64,000 bases of DNA from Chitinophaga sp. HK235 (GCF_018255755.1 NZ_CP073766.1:3968001-4032000); one strand, 5' to 3'. Shown: positions 54,581 to 62,285, numbered from the stretch's first letter. Notes: a model not told the origin generated them from the letters alone. Translations and numbers: made by a program.

Positions 54581-55270
54581 TTAGTTTTGAACAGATTTAG
54601 TGTCGATTGCAATACCAGGGCTCATTGTGCTGGCCATGGACAGACCTTTCAGGTAAGTACCTTTTGCTGTAGCTGGTTTCAGCTTGATGATAGCATTGAT
54701 CAGCTCCATAGAGTTCTGCTCAATTTTATCGGAAGCAAAAGAAACACGACCGATAGAAGCGTGGATGATACCAGCTTTATCAACCTTGAAGGTAATTTTA
54801 CCACCTTTCACGTCATTTACTGCTGCTGCTACGTCGTTGGTAACAGTACCGGTTTTCGGGTTTGGCATCAGGTTGCGGGGACCCAGGATTTTACCCAGTT
54901 TACCGATTTTAGGCATTACAGCCGGAGTAGCGACGATTACGTCGATATCAGTCCAGCCAGCTTCAATCTTCTGGATAAATTCGTCCAGACCTACGAAATC
55001 AGCACCAGCTTCTTTAGCGGCAGCTTCTTTGTCAGGTGTGCAAAGCACTAAAACTTTCTTTGTTTTACCAGTACCGTGAGGAAGCGTTACGGAACCACGG
55101 ATAGCCTGGTCTGCTTTCTTAGGATCAACGCCTAAGCGGATATGTAAATCGACAGAACTGTCGAATTTAGTACAGTTAATCTCTTTTACCAGGTTGGATG
55201 CGTCTTTCAGCGAATACGCCTTATTTTTATCCACCTTAGCCTGAGCGACTTTTCTCTTTTTTGTTGCCAT
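54581..55270 (-). CDS. rplA: 50S ribosomal protein L1
   Basis: A 229-residue protein starting MATKKRKVAQAKVDKNKAYS (ATG at 55270; a TTG two codons upstream is less likely). Conserved L1 blocks are DLHIRLGVDPKKADQAIRGS, VTLPHGTGKTKKVLVLCTPD, LGKILGPRNLMPNPKTGTVT and GRVSFASDKIEQN. It binds 23S rRNA at the L1 stalk and may repress its own operon by binding the leader mRNA, as in other bacteria. It follows rplK by 42 bases. Confidence 0.98.
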   Translation of the reverse strand: MATKKRKVAQAKVDKNKAYSLKDASNLVKEINCTKFDSSVDLHIRLGVDPKKADQAIRGSVTLPHGTGKTKKVLVLCTPDKEAAAKEAGADFVGLDEFIQKIEAGWTDIDVIVATPAVMPKIGKLGKILGPRNLMPNPKTGTVTNDVAAAVNDVKGGKITFKVDKAGIIHASIGRVSFASDKIEQNSMELINAIIKLKPATAKGTYLKGLSMASTMSPGIAIDTKSVQN

Positions 55271-55312
55271 TGTCAAAATGATTTAAAGTTCCTGCCTTAA
55301 CAGGTGAAACAA

Positions 55313-55756
55313 TTAGTTTTCCCAGGGTGCTTTACCTTCTACAGTAATACCCATGCTACGAGCAGTACCAGCTACCATTTTCATAGCGCTGTTCAGTGTG
55401 AAGCAGTTCAGATCAGGCATTTTATCCTGTGCAATTGCTTCTACCTGAGCCCAGGTAACTTTACCCACCTTGTTACGGTTAGATTCTTTAGAACCACTTT
55501 GTATTTTAGCAGCTTCCAGCAGCTGTACAGGAGCCGGAGGAGTCTTGATTACAAAGTCGAAAGATTTATCAGTGTAAACAGTCAGCAGTACAGGCAATAC
55601 TTTACCCATTTTGTCCTGGGTACGGGCATTGAACTGTTTGCAGAACTCCATGATGTTCACACCTTTGGAACCCAGAGCGGGACCAATTGGAGGTGCAGGA
55701 TTGGCCTGGCCGCCTTTAACCTGCAATTTCACGTACGTTGCGATCTCTTTTGCCAT
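55313..55756 (-). CDS. rplK: 50S ribosomal protein L11
   Basis: A 147-residue protein with the L11 hallmarks VKLQVKGGQANPAPPIGPAL, GSKGVNIMEFCKQFNART and the C-terminal RNA-binding domain with VGKVTWAQVEAIAQDKMPDL and AMKMVAGTARSMGITVEG. It binds the GTPase-associated centre of 23S rRNA. In most bacteria it follows nusG directly; here a transglutaminase gene lies between them and rplK has its own promoter. Confidence 0.98.
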   Translation of the reverse strand: MAKEIATYVKLQVKGGQANPAPPIGPALGSKGVNIMEFCKQFNARTQDKMGKVLPVLLTVYTDKSFDFVIKTPPAPVQLLEAAKIQSGSKESNRNKVGKVTWAQVEAIAQDKMPDLNCFTLNSAMKMVAGTARSMGITVEGKAPWEN

Positions 55757-55845
55757 ACTATTTGATTTAATTTGGTTAAAACGCCCTCTGCAGAGCAGAG
55801 AACTCCCAAATTTAAAAGGAACGAAATAACCTTTTAAAGGGGATG

Positions 55846-55876
55846 CAAAGGTAATTATTAATATGAAAACAACAAA
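55846..55876 (-). promoter_or_regulatory. Promoter of the rplKAJL-rpoBC unit
   Basis: On the minus strand TTTG (55873-55876), exactly 19 bases, TACCTTTG (55846-55853), a perfect consensus. The leader of about 85 bases contains paired CCTTTAAAAGG/CCTTTTAAA words that could fold, possibly for ribosomal-protein autoregulation. Confidence 0.85.
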
Positions 55877-55984
55877 AAGTTTTCGAATTTGGGCATCCTT
55901 TTTGCTACCAGACGCCTTTTTTTTACAAATCTATTGCATTCACACAAAAAAAACCTTATTATCCGGGGAGCGGCAAAGTTACAC

Positions 55985-57175
55985 CTAAAATGCCAATTTA
56001 TAAAACAGTGACTTCCGGAAAACCTTTCCCGTTTTGATATATTTTGTCACAAAAGCCTGCTCTTCCGCCAGCCTCCGCTTCATTTGTGCTACTGACTCCT
56101 CTAACTCCGCCAGCACACGACGATTCCCCGGATCTGTAATTGTCAGTCCCTGTAATTGCTGCTCTATCTCCGTAGTCTTACTCATCATTCCATCTACCCA
56201 CTCCCGGATTTCCTTGTCCGGCTTCGTAGGAGTAAACTGATTATTCCGGAACACCACATAATCATTAAAACTGTTGACTACCCTGTTGTACCGGCTGCTA
56301 CACGCATTAAGCCTGTCAATCACACCGTTCTGGGCTATAACTTCTGCATTGTGCTTTTCTACCATCGTCACATTGATGAGGTAGGTCATTTCACCAGAAA
56401 CCATCTGATTGGTCACCCCGTAACGATCTATCCTGGCCACAGCATTGGCTGCCCTGTCCTGTAAAGACATACTGGTAAAGGCCGCCAACGTATCACGGTA
56501 GGCAAAACGAGGTCTACCGGCGCCGGCCGCCCATTTCCCATCCCGTATCTCATCGTGCCTTAGCGGCTGCTCCAGGAACTGGTATAATGGATCAAAGGGT
56601 ACATGTGTTTTAATAGATACAGCCGGTGATACCAGGAAGTATTTCCAGTTGACCCGGGCTATATATTTATTGTTGATCACCCCACCTGATCCCCAGGTAG
56701 GGTCTATCAGCTGCCACTCGTTGTCCAGCAATACGGCTACCCAGGCATGACTGGCGTTATCCACCTTCCCGTTGGTCAGCGTATACCCGCTTATCAGGCA
56801 GGCTGGTATGCCAGCTTGCCGGCATACATCCATAAACAGGGCAGAATACCCCTGGCATACGGCGGTACGGGTTTGCAGGGTTTTTCTGATAGCGTCTGTG
56901 GTATCTTTATAATAGTCGGGTTTAAAGGTGTTCACCATATCGTACTGGATATGGGAAGACATCCAGCCATACAGGGAACGGAGGGCTGCCAGTTTACTTT
57001 CACTATGGGAGGCCAGATAAGTGGCCATGGATGTGGAGGAACCCGTCACAGAATCAGGGATAGAAGCGAAAGTGATGGCGGCTGCTGAGGTATTGGTTGT
57101 TTTTTTGACAGGAGTCTGGGCGGTTGCCTGGAGGAGCAACAAGCTACAGGTTAGGGTGCTGATCAGTCGTTTCAT
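55985..57175 (-). CDS. Secreted transglutaminase-like protein inserted between nusG and rplK
   Basis: The ATG at 57175 (MKRLISTLTCSLLLLQATAQ) gives 396 residues with a signal peptide; the frame reaches 24 codons farther, into the nusG terminator. The transglutaminase core is intact: Cys in TRTAVCQGYSALFMDVCRQA, His in NASHAWVAVLLDNEWQLIDP and the Asp of the triad in LIDPTWGSG. Such proteins act as peptidases or cross-linking enzymes in the periplasm; the substrate is unknown. The C-terminal half is helical without a known domain. Its position inside the ribosomal/RNA polymerase cluster is unusual. Confidence 0.88.
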   Translation of the reverse strand: MKRLISTLTCSLLLLQATAQTPVKKTTNTSAAAITFASIPDSVTGSSTSMATYLASHSESKLAALRSLYGWMSSHIQYDMVNTFKPDYYKDTTDAIRKTLQTRTAVCQGYSALFMDVCRQAGIPACLISGYTLTNGKVDNASHAWVAVLLDNEWQLIDPTWGSGGVINNKYIARVNWKYFLVSPAVSIKTHVPFDPLYQFLEQPLRHDEIRDGKWAAGAGRPRFAYRDTLAAFTSMSLQDRAANAVARIDRYGVTNQMVSGEMTYLINVTMVEKHNAEVIAQNGVIDRLNACSSRYNRVVNSFNDYVVFRNNQFTPTKPDKEIREWVDGMMSKTTEIEQQLQGLTITDPGNRRVLAELEESVAQMKRRLAEEQAFVTKYIKTGKVFRKSLFYKLAF

Positions 57176-57212
57176 CGTTGTCAGATCAATAAACTGGTAA
57201 ATAATAAAAGTA

Positions 57213-57244
57213 AAAAAGCGTTCCGGCATTCCGGAACGCTTTTT
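57213..57244. terminator. Terminator of secE-nusG
   Basis: A perfect 14-bp stem (57213-57226 with 57231-57244) with a 4-base loop CATT, 23 bases past the nusG stop; A and T runs on opposite sides make it bidirectional. It should stop transcription before the transglutaminase gene. Confidence 0.85.
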
Positions 57245-57267
57245 CAATAAAGTTATAGCTGTGGTAA

Positions 57268-57834
57268 CTATGATAATTTTTCCACCTGCATGAAGTTGAG
57301 TTCCACAGGAGTGGCACGGCCAAAGATTTTCACCGTTACTTTCAGTTTCTTTTTGTCTTCGATCACTTCTTCGATTACACCGTTGAAATCGTTGAACGGG
57401 CCGTCGATGATCTTGATGGTTTCGCCGACGATGAAAGGTTCACTCATGGTGAGTCCCTGATCGCTCAGTTCGTCCACTTTACCTAACATTTTGTTTACTT
57501 CGGCTTTACGGAGTGCAATGGGTTTTTCCTTACCGAGGAAGTGGATTACACCAGACACGTTACGGATAGCCTGGATCACTTCATCTGTCATTTTACCATC
57601 GATGGCTTCAATCATCACATAACCGGGGTAGAAGTTTTTTTCACGCATCACCTTTTTACCAGCCTGCACCTTGTAAACTTTTTCCACTGGCAGAAACACC
57701 TGAGTGATCACATTGCCCCAATCAGACCTGCGCACTTCAATATCCAGGTATTCCTTCACTTTTTTTTCCTTGCCACTAACAACGCGGAGTACATACCACT
57801 TTGTTTCCTGAGCAGGAATATTGGTTGCATCCAT
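57268..57834 (-). CDS. nusG: Transcription termination/antitermination factor NusG
   Basis: A 188-residue NusG. The N-terminal NGN domain runs from KWYVLRVVSGKEKKVKEYLD to about residue 120 and includes FYPGYVMIEAI; the KOW domain at the end has EPFIVGETIKIIDGPFNDFN. It couples RNA polymerase to Rho and to the ribosome. secE lies four bases upstream, so the two are co-translated, and a terminator follows instead of rplK. Confidence 0.97.
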   Translation of the reverse strand: MDATNIPAQETKWYVLRVVSGKEKKVKEYLDIEVRRSDWGNVITQVFLPVEKVYKVQAGKKVMREKNFYPGYVMIEAIDGKMTDEVIQAIRNVSGVIHFLGKEKPIALRKAEVNKMLGKVDELSDQGLTMSEPFIVGETIKIIDGPFNDFNGVIEEVIEDKKKLKVTVKIFGRATPVELNFMQVEKLS

Positions 57835-57837
57835 GTT

Positions 57838-58035
57838 TTATTTTTTGAATATTTCGTAATAGTGTGCTAACACAAAATTGGAAGCGGCGTCCATCCCCCA
57901 TACCAATGCTGTAACAAAGAGGGTCGCTATCAGCACGATCATGGTAGAAGACTGCAGTTCCTGCCAGGTAGGCCAGGATACTTTGTAGACCAACTCATGA
58001 TAAGACTCACGGAAGTAGTTTCTGATCTTATTCAT
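57838..58035 (-). CDS. secE: Preprotein translocase subunit SecE
   Basis: A 65-residue single-span SecE of the short type found in Bacteroidota. The conserved amphipathic stretch YFRESYHELVYKVSWPTWQE (residues 7-26) is followed by one membrane helix (MIVLIATLFVTALVWGM). It clamps SecY in the translocon. It lies between tRNA-Trp and nusG in the standard order. Confidence 0.95.
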   Translation of the reverse strand: MNKIRNYFRESYHELVYKVSWPTWQELQSSTMIVLIATLFVTALVWGMDAASNFVLAHYYEIFKK

Positions 58036-58142
58036 TCTGTAAAGTTAACGATTTATGGTCAATTGATTAAAGCCTAAAAATGGTTGAATTGTTCTATTTG
58101 ATAATAATAACAATTCAACCATCTATATATTTTTAATTAACC

Positions 58143-58216
58143 TGGCACGGGTACTAGGATTCGAACCCAGATCAAAGGTTTTGGAGACCCGTATGCTACC
58201 GTTGCACCATACCCGT
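58143..58216 (-). tRNA. tRNA-Trp (anticodon CCA)
   Basis: A minus-strand cloverleaf with acceptor ACGGGTA/TACCCGT, T-arm GGGTTCGAATCC and anticodon loop CTCCAAA, giving CCA. The 3' CCA is encoded (58143-58145), unlike most tRNA genes in this window. It lies between tuf and secE, the usual place. Confidence 0.95.
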
Positions 58217-58220
58217 GTAT

Positions 58221-58301
58221 AAAGCCATTAGCGTTGAGCTCTCAGCAGTCAGCAAATATAATAATAATTCCTGACATTTAATAGCTGAAGCTAATGGCTT
58301 T
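58221..58301. repeat. 7-base periodic NNAGCNN repeat between tuf and tRNA-Trp
   Basis: AGC triplets start at 58223, 58230, 58237, 58244 and 58251, exactly every 7 bases. The outer 12 bases (58221-58232) are the perfect reverse complement of 58290-58301, where the same heptads run in the opposite sense. It resembles the rpoB-rpoC spacer. Confidence 0.72.
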
Positions 58302-58317
58302 TAGTATTGTGAGATAC

Positions 58318-59505
58318 TTATTTCAGGATTTCAGTAACCTGACCAGCACCTACTGTACGACCACCTTCGCGGATAGCGAATTTCAGACCTTTGTCCATAG
58401 CGATCGGTTGGATCAGTTTTACAGTCAGTGTTACGTTATCACCAGGCATTACCATTTCAACACCTGCAGGCAGTTCAACTTCACCAGTTACGTCAGTTGT
58501 ACGGAAGTAGAACTGAGGACGGTATTTGTTGAAGAACGGAGTGTGACGGCCACCTTCTTCTTTGCTCAGTACGTAAACTTCGCATTTGAATTCAGTGTGC
58601 GGAGTGATGGAACCTGGTTTGCAGATAACCATACCACGACGGATCTGAGTTTTCTCAATACCGCGCAGCAGCAGACCAGCGTTGTCACCAGCTTCACCTT
58701 CGTCGAGCAGTTTTTTGAACATTTCAACACCAGTGCAAGTGGATTTCAGTGGTTCTTCCTGCAGACCTACGATTTCAACGTTCTCACCCACTTTAATACG
58801 ACCGCGTTCGATACGACCGGTAGCAACGGTACCACGACCAGTGATAGAGAATACGTCTTCAACGGACATCAGGAAGTCCTGATCAACCGGACGAGGAGGC
58901 AGCGGAATGTAAGTATCAACAGCTTCCATCAGTTGGTCGATAGCGCCAATCCATTTAGCGTCACCAGCCAGCGCACCGGTAGCAGAACCCTGAATAACAG
59001 GTACGTTGTCACCGTCGAAGCCGTTAGAAGTTAACAGGTCACGGATCTCGATCTCAACCAGTTCCAGCAGCTCAGGATCGTCAACCAGGTCAACTTTGTT
59101 CATGAAAACAACAATACGAGGTACACCTACCTGGCGAGCCAGCAGGATGTGCTCTCTTGTTTGTGGCATAGGACCGTCTGTAGCGGCAACCACCAGGATA
59201 GCACCGTCCATCTGAGCGGCACCGGTGATCATGTTTTTCACATAGTCAGCGTGACCAGGGCAGTCAACGTGAGCATAGTGACGGCTAGCAGTCTGATACT
59301 CTACGTGAGCTGTATTGATAGTGATACCTCTTTCTTTTTCTTCAGGAGCCGCATCGATCTCATCATAGCCTCTCTTCTCAGCCAGACCCTTGTTCGCCAG
59401 AATTGTGGTAATGGCAGCAGTCAAGGTAGTTTTACCGTGGTCCACGTGGCCGATGGTACCAATGTTTACGTGGGGTTTATCCCGCTTAAAGGTTTCTTTT
59501 GCCAT
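58318..59505 (-). CDS. tuf: Elongation factor Tu
   Basis: A 395-residue GTPase that delivers aminoacyl-tRNA to the ribosome. The G-domain motifs are all present: GHVDHGKTT (G1, about residues 19-27), RGITINT (G2), DCPGH (G3), NKVD (G4) and SAT-type G5 in QGSATGALAGD. Domains 2 and 3 are complete, ending GRTVGAGQVTEILK. It is preceded by four tRNA genes and a tRNA-like element and followed by tRNA-Trp, the arrangement found at the second tuf locus of many bacteria. Confidence 0.98.
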   Translation of the reverse strand: MAKETFKRDKPHVNIGTIGHVDHGKTTLTAAITTILANKGLAEKRGYDEIDAAPEEKERGITINTAHVEYQTASRHYAHVDCPGHADYVKNMITGAAQMDGAILVVAATDGPMPQTREHILLARQVGVPRIVVFMNKVDLVDDPELLELVEIEIRDLLTSNGFDGDNVPVIQGSATGALAGDAKWIGAIDQLMEAVDTYIPLPPRPVDQDFLMSVEDVFSITGRGTVATGRIERGRIKVGENVEIVGLQEEPLKSTCTGVEMFKKLLDEGEAGDNAGLLLRGIEKTQIRRGMVICKPGSITPHTEFKCEVYVLSKEEGGRHTPFFNKYRPQFYFRTTDVTGEVELPAGVEMVMPGDNVTLTVKLIQPIAMDKGLKFAIREGGRTVGAGQVTEILK

Positions 59506-59577
59506 TGTATTTTCTTTTTAGATGGTTTGTAAAGATTGTATTGATAGTTGTTTTAAAAAAACGGTTTTACAAACTTG

Positions 59578-59653
59578 TACCGTTGATGAGAATTGAACTC
59601 ACGTCCTTCCCGGAAAATTGATGTGGGTTGCTCTACCATTGAGCTACAACGCT
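59578..59653 (-). other. tRNA-like sequence with unpaired anticodon arm, in front of tuf
   Basis: The minus strand starts AGCGTTG-TA-GCTC-AATGGTA-GAGC, a normal acceptor and D-arm like that of the adjacent tRNA-Thr(GGT), and ends with T-arm GTGAG-TTCAATT-CTCAT and CAACGGT. The acceptor has one G-G mismatch. Between D- and T-arms lie 27 bases (about five more than normal) in which I find no 5-bp anticodon stem; at the standard position the loop would read CATCAAT. It is either a decayed tRNA or a tRNA-shaped processing signal. Confidence 0.6.
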
Positions 59654-59769
59654 AAGTTTTATTTCGGAGTGCGGAATTTACAAATTCGAATCCGAAATTC
59701 GAATTTTATGGAGTTGGTTTGTTGTGAAGTAATCTCACCACAATGATTCTTCTCTTCTAAAATTCAAAG

Positions 59770-59841
<72 letters not shown>

Positions 59842-59866
59842 TTGAAAATTGCATGAATATTATGCG

Positions 59867-59939
59867 AGCGGGAGACGAGGTTCGAACCCGCGACCTACAG
59901 CTTGGAAGGCTGTCGCTCTACCAACTGAGCTACTCCCGC
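59867..59939 (-). tRNA. tRNA-Gly (anticodon TCC)
   Basis: A 73-nt minus-strand cloverleaf: acceptor GCGGGAG/CTCCCGC, anticodon stem ACAGC/GCTGT around CTTCCAA, anticodon TCC. CCA is not encoded. Third tRNA of the tuf transcript. Confidence 0.96.
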
Positions 59940-60114
59940 ATAATGGACACTTTAAACAACAGGTTATTACGCTGTTTAAAGTATTCCCAAATAAATAAAA
60001 GAACATAAAGGCTGTTGTAACACAGGACCAAACCCTTCACTTCTGAACTACTCACCTTCCACTCAACAACTAAGTTCCGCCTCTGCAAGGGCAAAGGCGG
60101 AACACGCCGTTTTG

Positions 60115-60197
60115 TGGGCAGGATAGGATTCGAACCTATGAAGTCGAAAGACAGCGGATTTACAGTCCGCCCCATTTGGCCGCTCTGGAACCTGCCC
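60115..60197 (-). tRNA. tRNA-Tyr (anticodon GTA)
   Basis: An 83-nt minus-strand class II tRNA with a long variable arm; anticodon stem GCGGA/TCCGC around CTGTAAA, anticodon GTA. Acceptor GGGCAGG/CCTGCCC. CCA is not encoded. Second tRNA of the tuf transcript. Confidence 0.96.
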
Positions 60198-60251
60198 AAT
60201 TGTTTTTGATTCTGACATCTGATCATCGAGAGATGATGCAGATTAAAATCG

Positions 60252-60328
60252 TGGAGCCAGCAGAGGGATTCGAACCCCCGACCCACTGATTACAAATCAG
60301 TAGCTCTGGCCAACTGAGCTATGCTGGC
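60252..60328 (-). tRNA. tRNA-Thr (anticodon TGT)
   Basis: A minus-strand cloverleaf with acceptor GCCAGCA/TGCTGGC, anticodon stem ACTGA/TCAGT around TTTGTAA, anticodon TGT. CCA is encoded (60252-60254). It is the first gene of the tRNA-tuf transcript; the order Thr-Tyr-Gly-Thr-tuf matches E. coli thrU-tyrU-glyT-thrT-tufB. Confidence 0.96.
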
Positions 60329-60379
60329 ATCTTTTCAAAAAACCTTGCTTTCAAAAAAGTAACTCATTGAAAGAGAGCG

Positions 60380-60409
60380 CAAAATTAATTGATTTTTTCA
60401 AATCTCAAA
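60380..60409 (-). promoter_or_regulatory. Proximal promoter of the tRNA-tuf transcript
   Basis: On the minus strand TTTG (60406-60409), 18 bases, TAATTTTG (60380-60387), about 50 bases before the first tRNA. Confidence 0.7.
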
Positions 60410-60521
60410 ATCTTTTTTTCAGTTTGTTACAAATATTTAAAAATTTATCTGTCTCGCTGAAAACGCCCTACCATAAAGAACTTTGCTACCTTTTACCGAC
60501 CCTCTTTTTGAATCGGGATGG

Positions 60522-60552
60522 CAAAGGTAGCAAAGAGATTGATATTTCCAAA
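60522..60552 (-). promoter_or_regulatory. Distal promoter of the tRNA-tuf transcript
   Basis: On the minus strand TTTG (60549-60552), 19 bases, TACCTTTG (60522-60529), a perfect consensus. Bases 60523-60535 around the -7 box are the exact reverse complement of 60481-60493 downstream, a 13-bp inverted repeat that might be an operator. Confidence 0.75.
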
Positions 60553-60566
60553 ATTATTTTAAAAAA

Positions 60567-60866
60567 TTATTGAAATTTCTTTTCCTTCTGCTTTTTAACC
60601 TGGTTGACTAAGGAGTCAAAAGCTAAGTCAAATGACTCTTCGAAGGATTTGGACTCATGCTTCACAAAGAGGTCCTGGCGGGGAATTCGTACTCTTATTT
60701 CGGCAATCTTATCTTTAACCTGATGCGCTAAATTATCCAACTTTAAAAACACATCCACACTGATGATCCGATCGTAAAAGGTGTTCAGCTTCTGCAATTT
60801 TTTGTTCACGTGATCAATCAGTTTTGAATCAGCATCAAAATGCACAGTTTGAATTTGAACGTTCAT
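60567..60866 (-). CDS. hpf: Ribosome hibernation factor, short HPF/RaiA type
   Basis: A 99-residue protein of the HPF/YfiA family, short form without the C-terminal dimerisation domain. It starts MNVQIQTVHFDADSKLIDHV and has the conserved basic strand KDKIAEIRVRIPRQDLFVKH and the final helix SFDLAFDSLVNQVKKQKEKK, which lies in the mRNA channel of the 30S subunit. It inactivates ribosomes during stress or slow growth. It stands between the tuf operon promoters and the Xer gene. Confidence 0.92.
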   Translation of the reverse strand: MNVQIQTVHFDADSKLIDHVNKKLQKLNTFYDRIISVDVFLKLDNLAHQVKDKIAEIRVRIPRQDLFVKHESKSFEESFDLAFDSLVNQVKKQKEKKFQ

Positions 60867-61029
60867 AACACTAATTTTTTAATATTTAACAATCTAGGTT
60901 CTAGTTAGTAAACTATGGTCATAGGCATTCTCTTGATTGTGAAAGAACTTCTGTATTAAATATACTCACTTTTGTAATGCAATGATCTTCTGATGCGTAA
61001 TATTTTGTTAAAGGTGAATAAAATGTACG

Positions 61030-61968
61030 TTACGCCTTAGGATGTGCCTGCTGGTAAACCTTCTTCAGCTGTTCTATCGTTGTATGCGTATAAATCTGTG
61101 TAGAAGTAAGACTGGCGTGGCCCAACAGGTCCTTTACCGCTTTCAGGTCGGCCCCGTTGTTTGTCAGATGCGTGGCGAAAGTATGCCGCAGCAGGTGCGG
61201 ACTTTTCTTCCGGAACGTAGTGATTTCATGGTCCGTCAGGTATTTGCGCACCATGAGGTACACATATTTGGGATATAACCGTTGCCCGCTGTGCGGATGC
61301 ACCAGCAATACACCTGACTCAAATTCTTCCAGCTGACGGCGTTTCTGTGCCATATACTCACTAATCTGGTCATACAGCCGGTTGCTGATCGGAATAATCC
61401 GTTCCTTCCCTCCCTTTCCCATCACTTTAATGGTCAGGTTACCTTTATCGACCCTGAACTCCTGTAAAGAGATCAGTTCCGACAAACGGATACCGGTCTG
61501 GTAAAATATTTCGAAAATAAGGCGGTGGGTATCTCCTTCGAAGTCGTCTGCAAAAATAACGGGGGAGGTGACAGACACCGGGCTGCGGTTATCTTCCAGG
61601 GCTTTCATACCTTTTTCATCAATAAATCCTGGCAGGCGGCGGCTGATTTTAGGCGCTACCACTTTGGCCATCGGGGTCTGCTGCAGCAGTTCCTGGCGGA
61701 TACAGAATTTGAAAAAGGATTTAAGGGAGGATATTTTCCGGTTAACGCTTTTGGCTGTCATGGCATCTTCCATCAGACTGGCGAGCCAGCTGCGGACCAT
61801 TACGTGGGTAATATCTCCTACGGACACATTACCGTAGGCAGCCGTAGTATAATCGAAAAACTGAAGGAGATCGTTGCGATAAGCGGTGCAGGTATGCTCT
61901 GAGTATCGCTTTTCGAGCTGGATATGGGAGATGAACCGCTCGGCTAAGGAATATAGTATTTCGTTCAA
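61030..61968 (-). CDS. Tyrosine recombinase XerC/XerD type
   Basis: A Xer recombinase for resolving chromosome dimers at dif. The frame is open to an ATG at 62019, but those 17 codons coincide with a strong hairpin that terminates rpsU, so the TTG at 61968 (312 residues, LNEILYSLAERFISHIQLEK) is preferred. Numbered from 62019, the catalytic residues are R178 (GIRLSEL), K202, H275 and R278 (HLLRHTFATHL), H301 (LLGHASLTS) and Tyr310 (QIYTHTT). The N-terminal SAM-like core-binding domain is complete. Whether it is XerC or XerD cannot be decided by eye. Confidence 0.92.
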   Translation of the reverse strand: MNEILYSLAERFISHIQLEKRYSEHTCTAYRNDLLQFFDYTTAAYGNVSVGDITHVMVRSWLASLMEDAMTAKSVNRKISSLKSFFKFCIRQELLQQTPMAKVVAPKISRRLPGFIDEKGMKALEDNRSPVSVTSPVIFADDFEGDTHRLIFEIFYQTGIRLSELISLQEFRVDKGNLTIKVMGKGGKERIIPISNRLYDQISEYMAQKRRQLEEFESGVLLVHPHSGQRLYPKYVYLMVRKYLTDHEITTFRKKSPHLLRHTFATHLTNNGADLKAVKDLLGHASLTSTQIYTHTTIEQLKKVYQQAHPKA

Positions 61969-61978
61969 CGCAAAAAGA

Positions 61979-62019
61979 TTGATGATTGTAAAGTTATCAA
62001 ATAACCTTACAATCATCAA
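61979..62019 (-). terminator. Terminator of rpsU, overlapping the 5' end of the Xer frame
   Basis: A 13-bp perfect stem (61979-61991 with 62007-62019) extended inward, past one mismatch, by GTTAT/ATAAC around a CAA loop; on the minus strand it is followed by TCTTTTTG. It lies 41 bases after the rpsU stop. Confidence 0.75.
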
Positions 62020-62059
62020 ATATTTTGAGTTGTCAGCCAGTGATGGCTAAAGACAAGGA

Positions 62060-62257
62060 CTAAGCTTCAAGTTTACCACTCGCCAGCTGTTGTTTGTAAA
62101 CAGCCTTTAACACCTCGTTACGGCGTTTAACAGATGGTTTAGTGAAAGACTGGCGGGATCTGAGCTGAAGCAGGATACGTGCTTTCTCAAATTTCTTTTT
62201 ATATTTTTTAAGCGCCTTGTCTATGTTTTCGCAATCTTTAGAATCAATGATCAACAT
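62060..62257 (-). CDS. rpsU: 30S ribosomal protein S21
   Basis: A 65-residue protein with the S21 pattern: IDKALKKYKKKFEKARILLQ and RSRQSFTKPSVKRRNEVLKA. In Bacteroidota bS21 helps to hide the anti-Shine-Dalgarno end of 16S rRNA, which explains why SD-led initiation is rare in the phylum. The gene itself has an SD-like AGAGG eight bases before ATG, a clean promoter and a terminator, so it is a one-gene transcript fit for translational autoregulation. Confidence 0.96.
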   Translation of the reverse strand: MLIIDSKDCENIDKALKKYKKKFEKARILLQLRSRQSFTKPSVKRRNEVLKAVYKQQLASGKLEA

Positions 62258-62265
62258 AATTTTTG

Positions 62266-62270
62266 CCTCT
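62266..62270 (-). promoter_or_regulatory. Shine-Dalgarno sequence of rpsU
   Basis: AGAGG on the minus strand with an 8-base spacer to the ATG at 62257. SD sequences are scarce in this window, and rpsU is a gene known in Bacteroidota to keep one for autoregulation by bS21. Confidence 0.65.
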
Positions 62271-62285
62271 TATTTTTTAGGAACG

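Noticed and set aside
61030..61968. Integrase of a mobile element
   Set aside because: Full-length Xer type with both domains beside rpsU and hpf, no excision genes or att repeats; chromosomal dimer resolution is the simpler reading.
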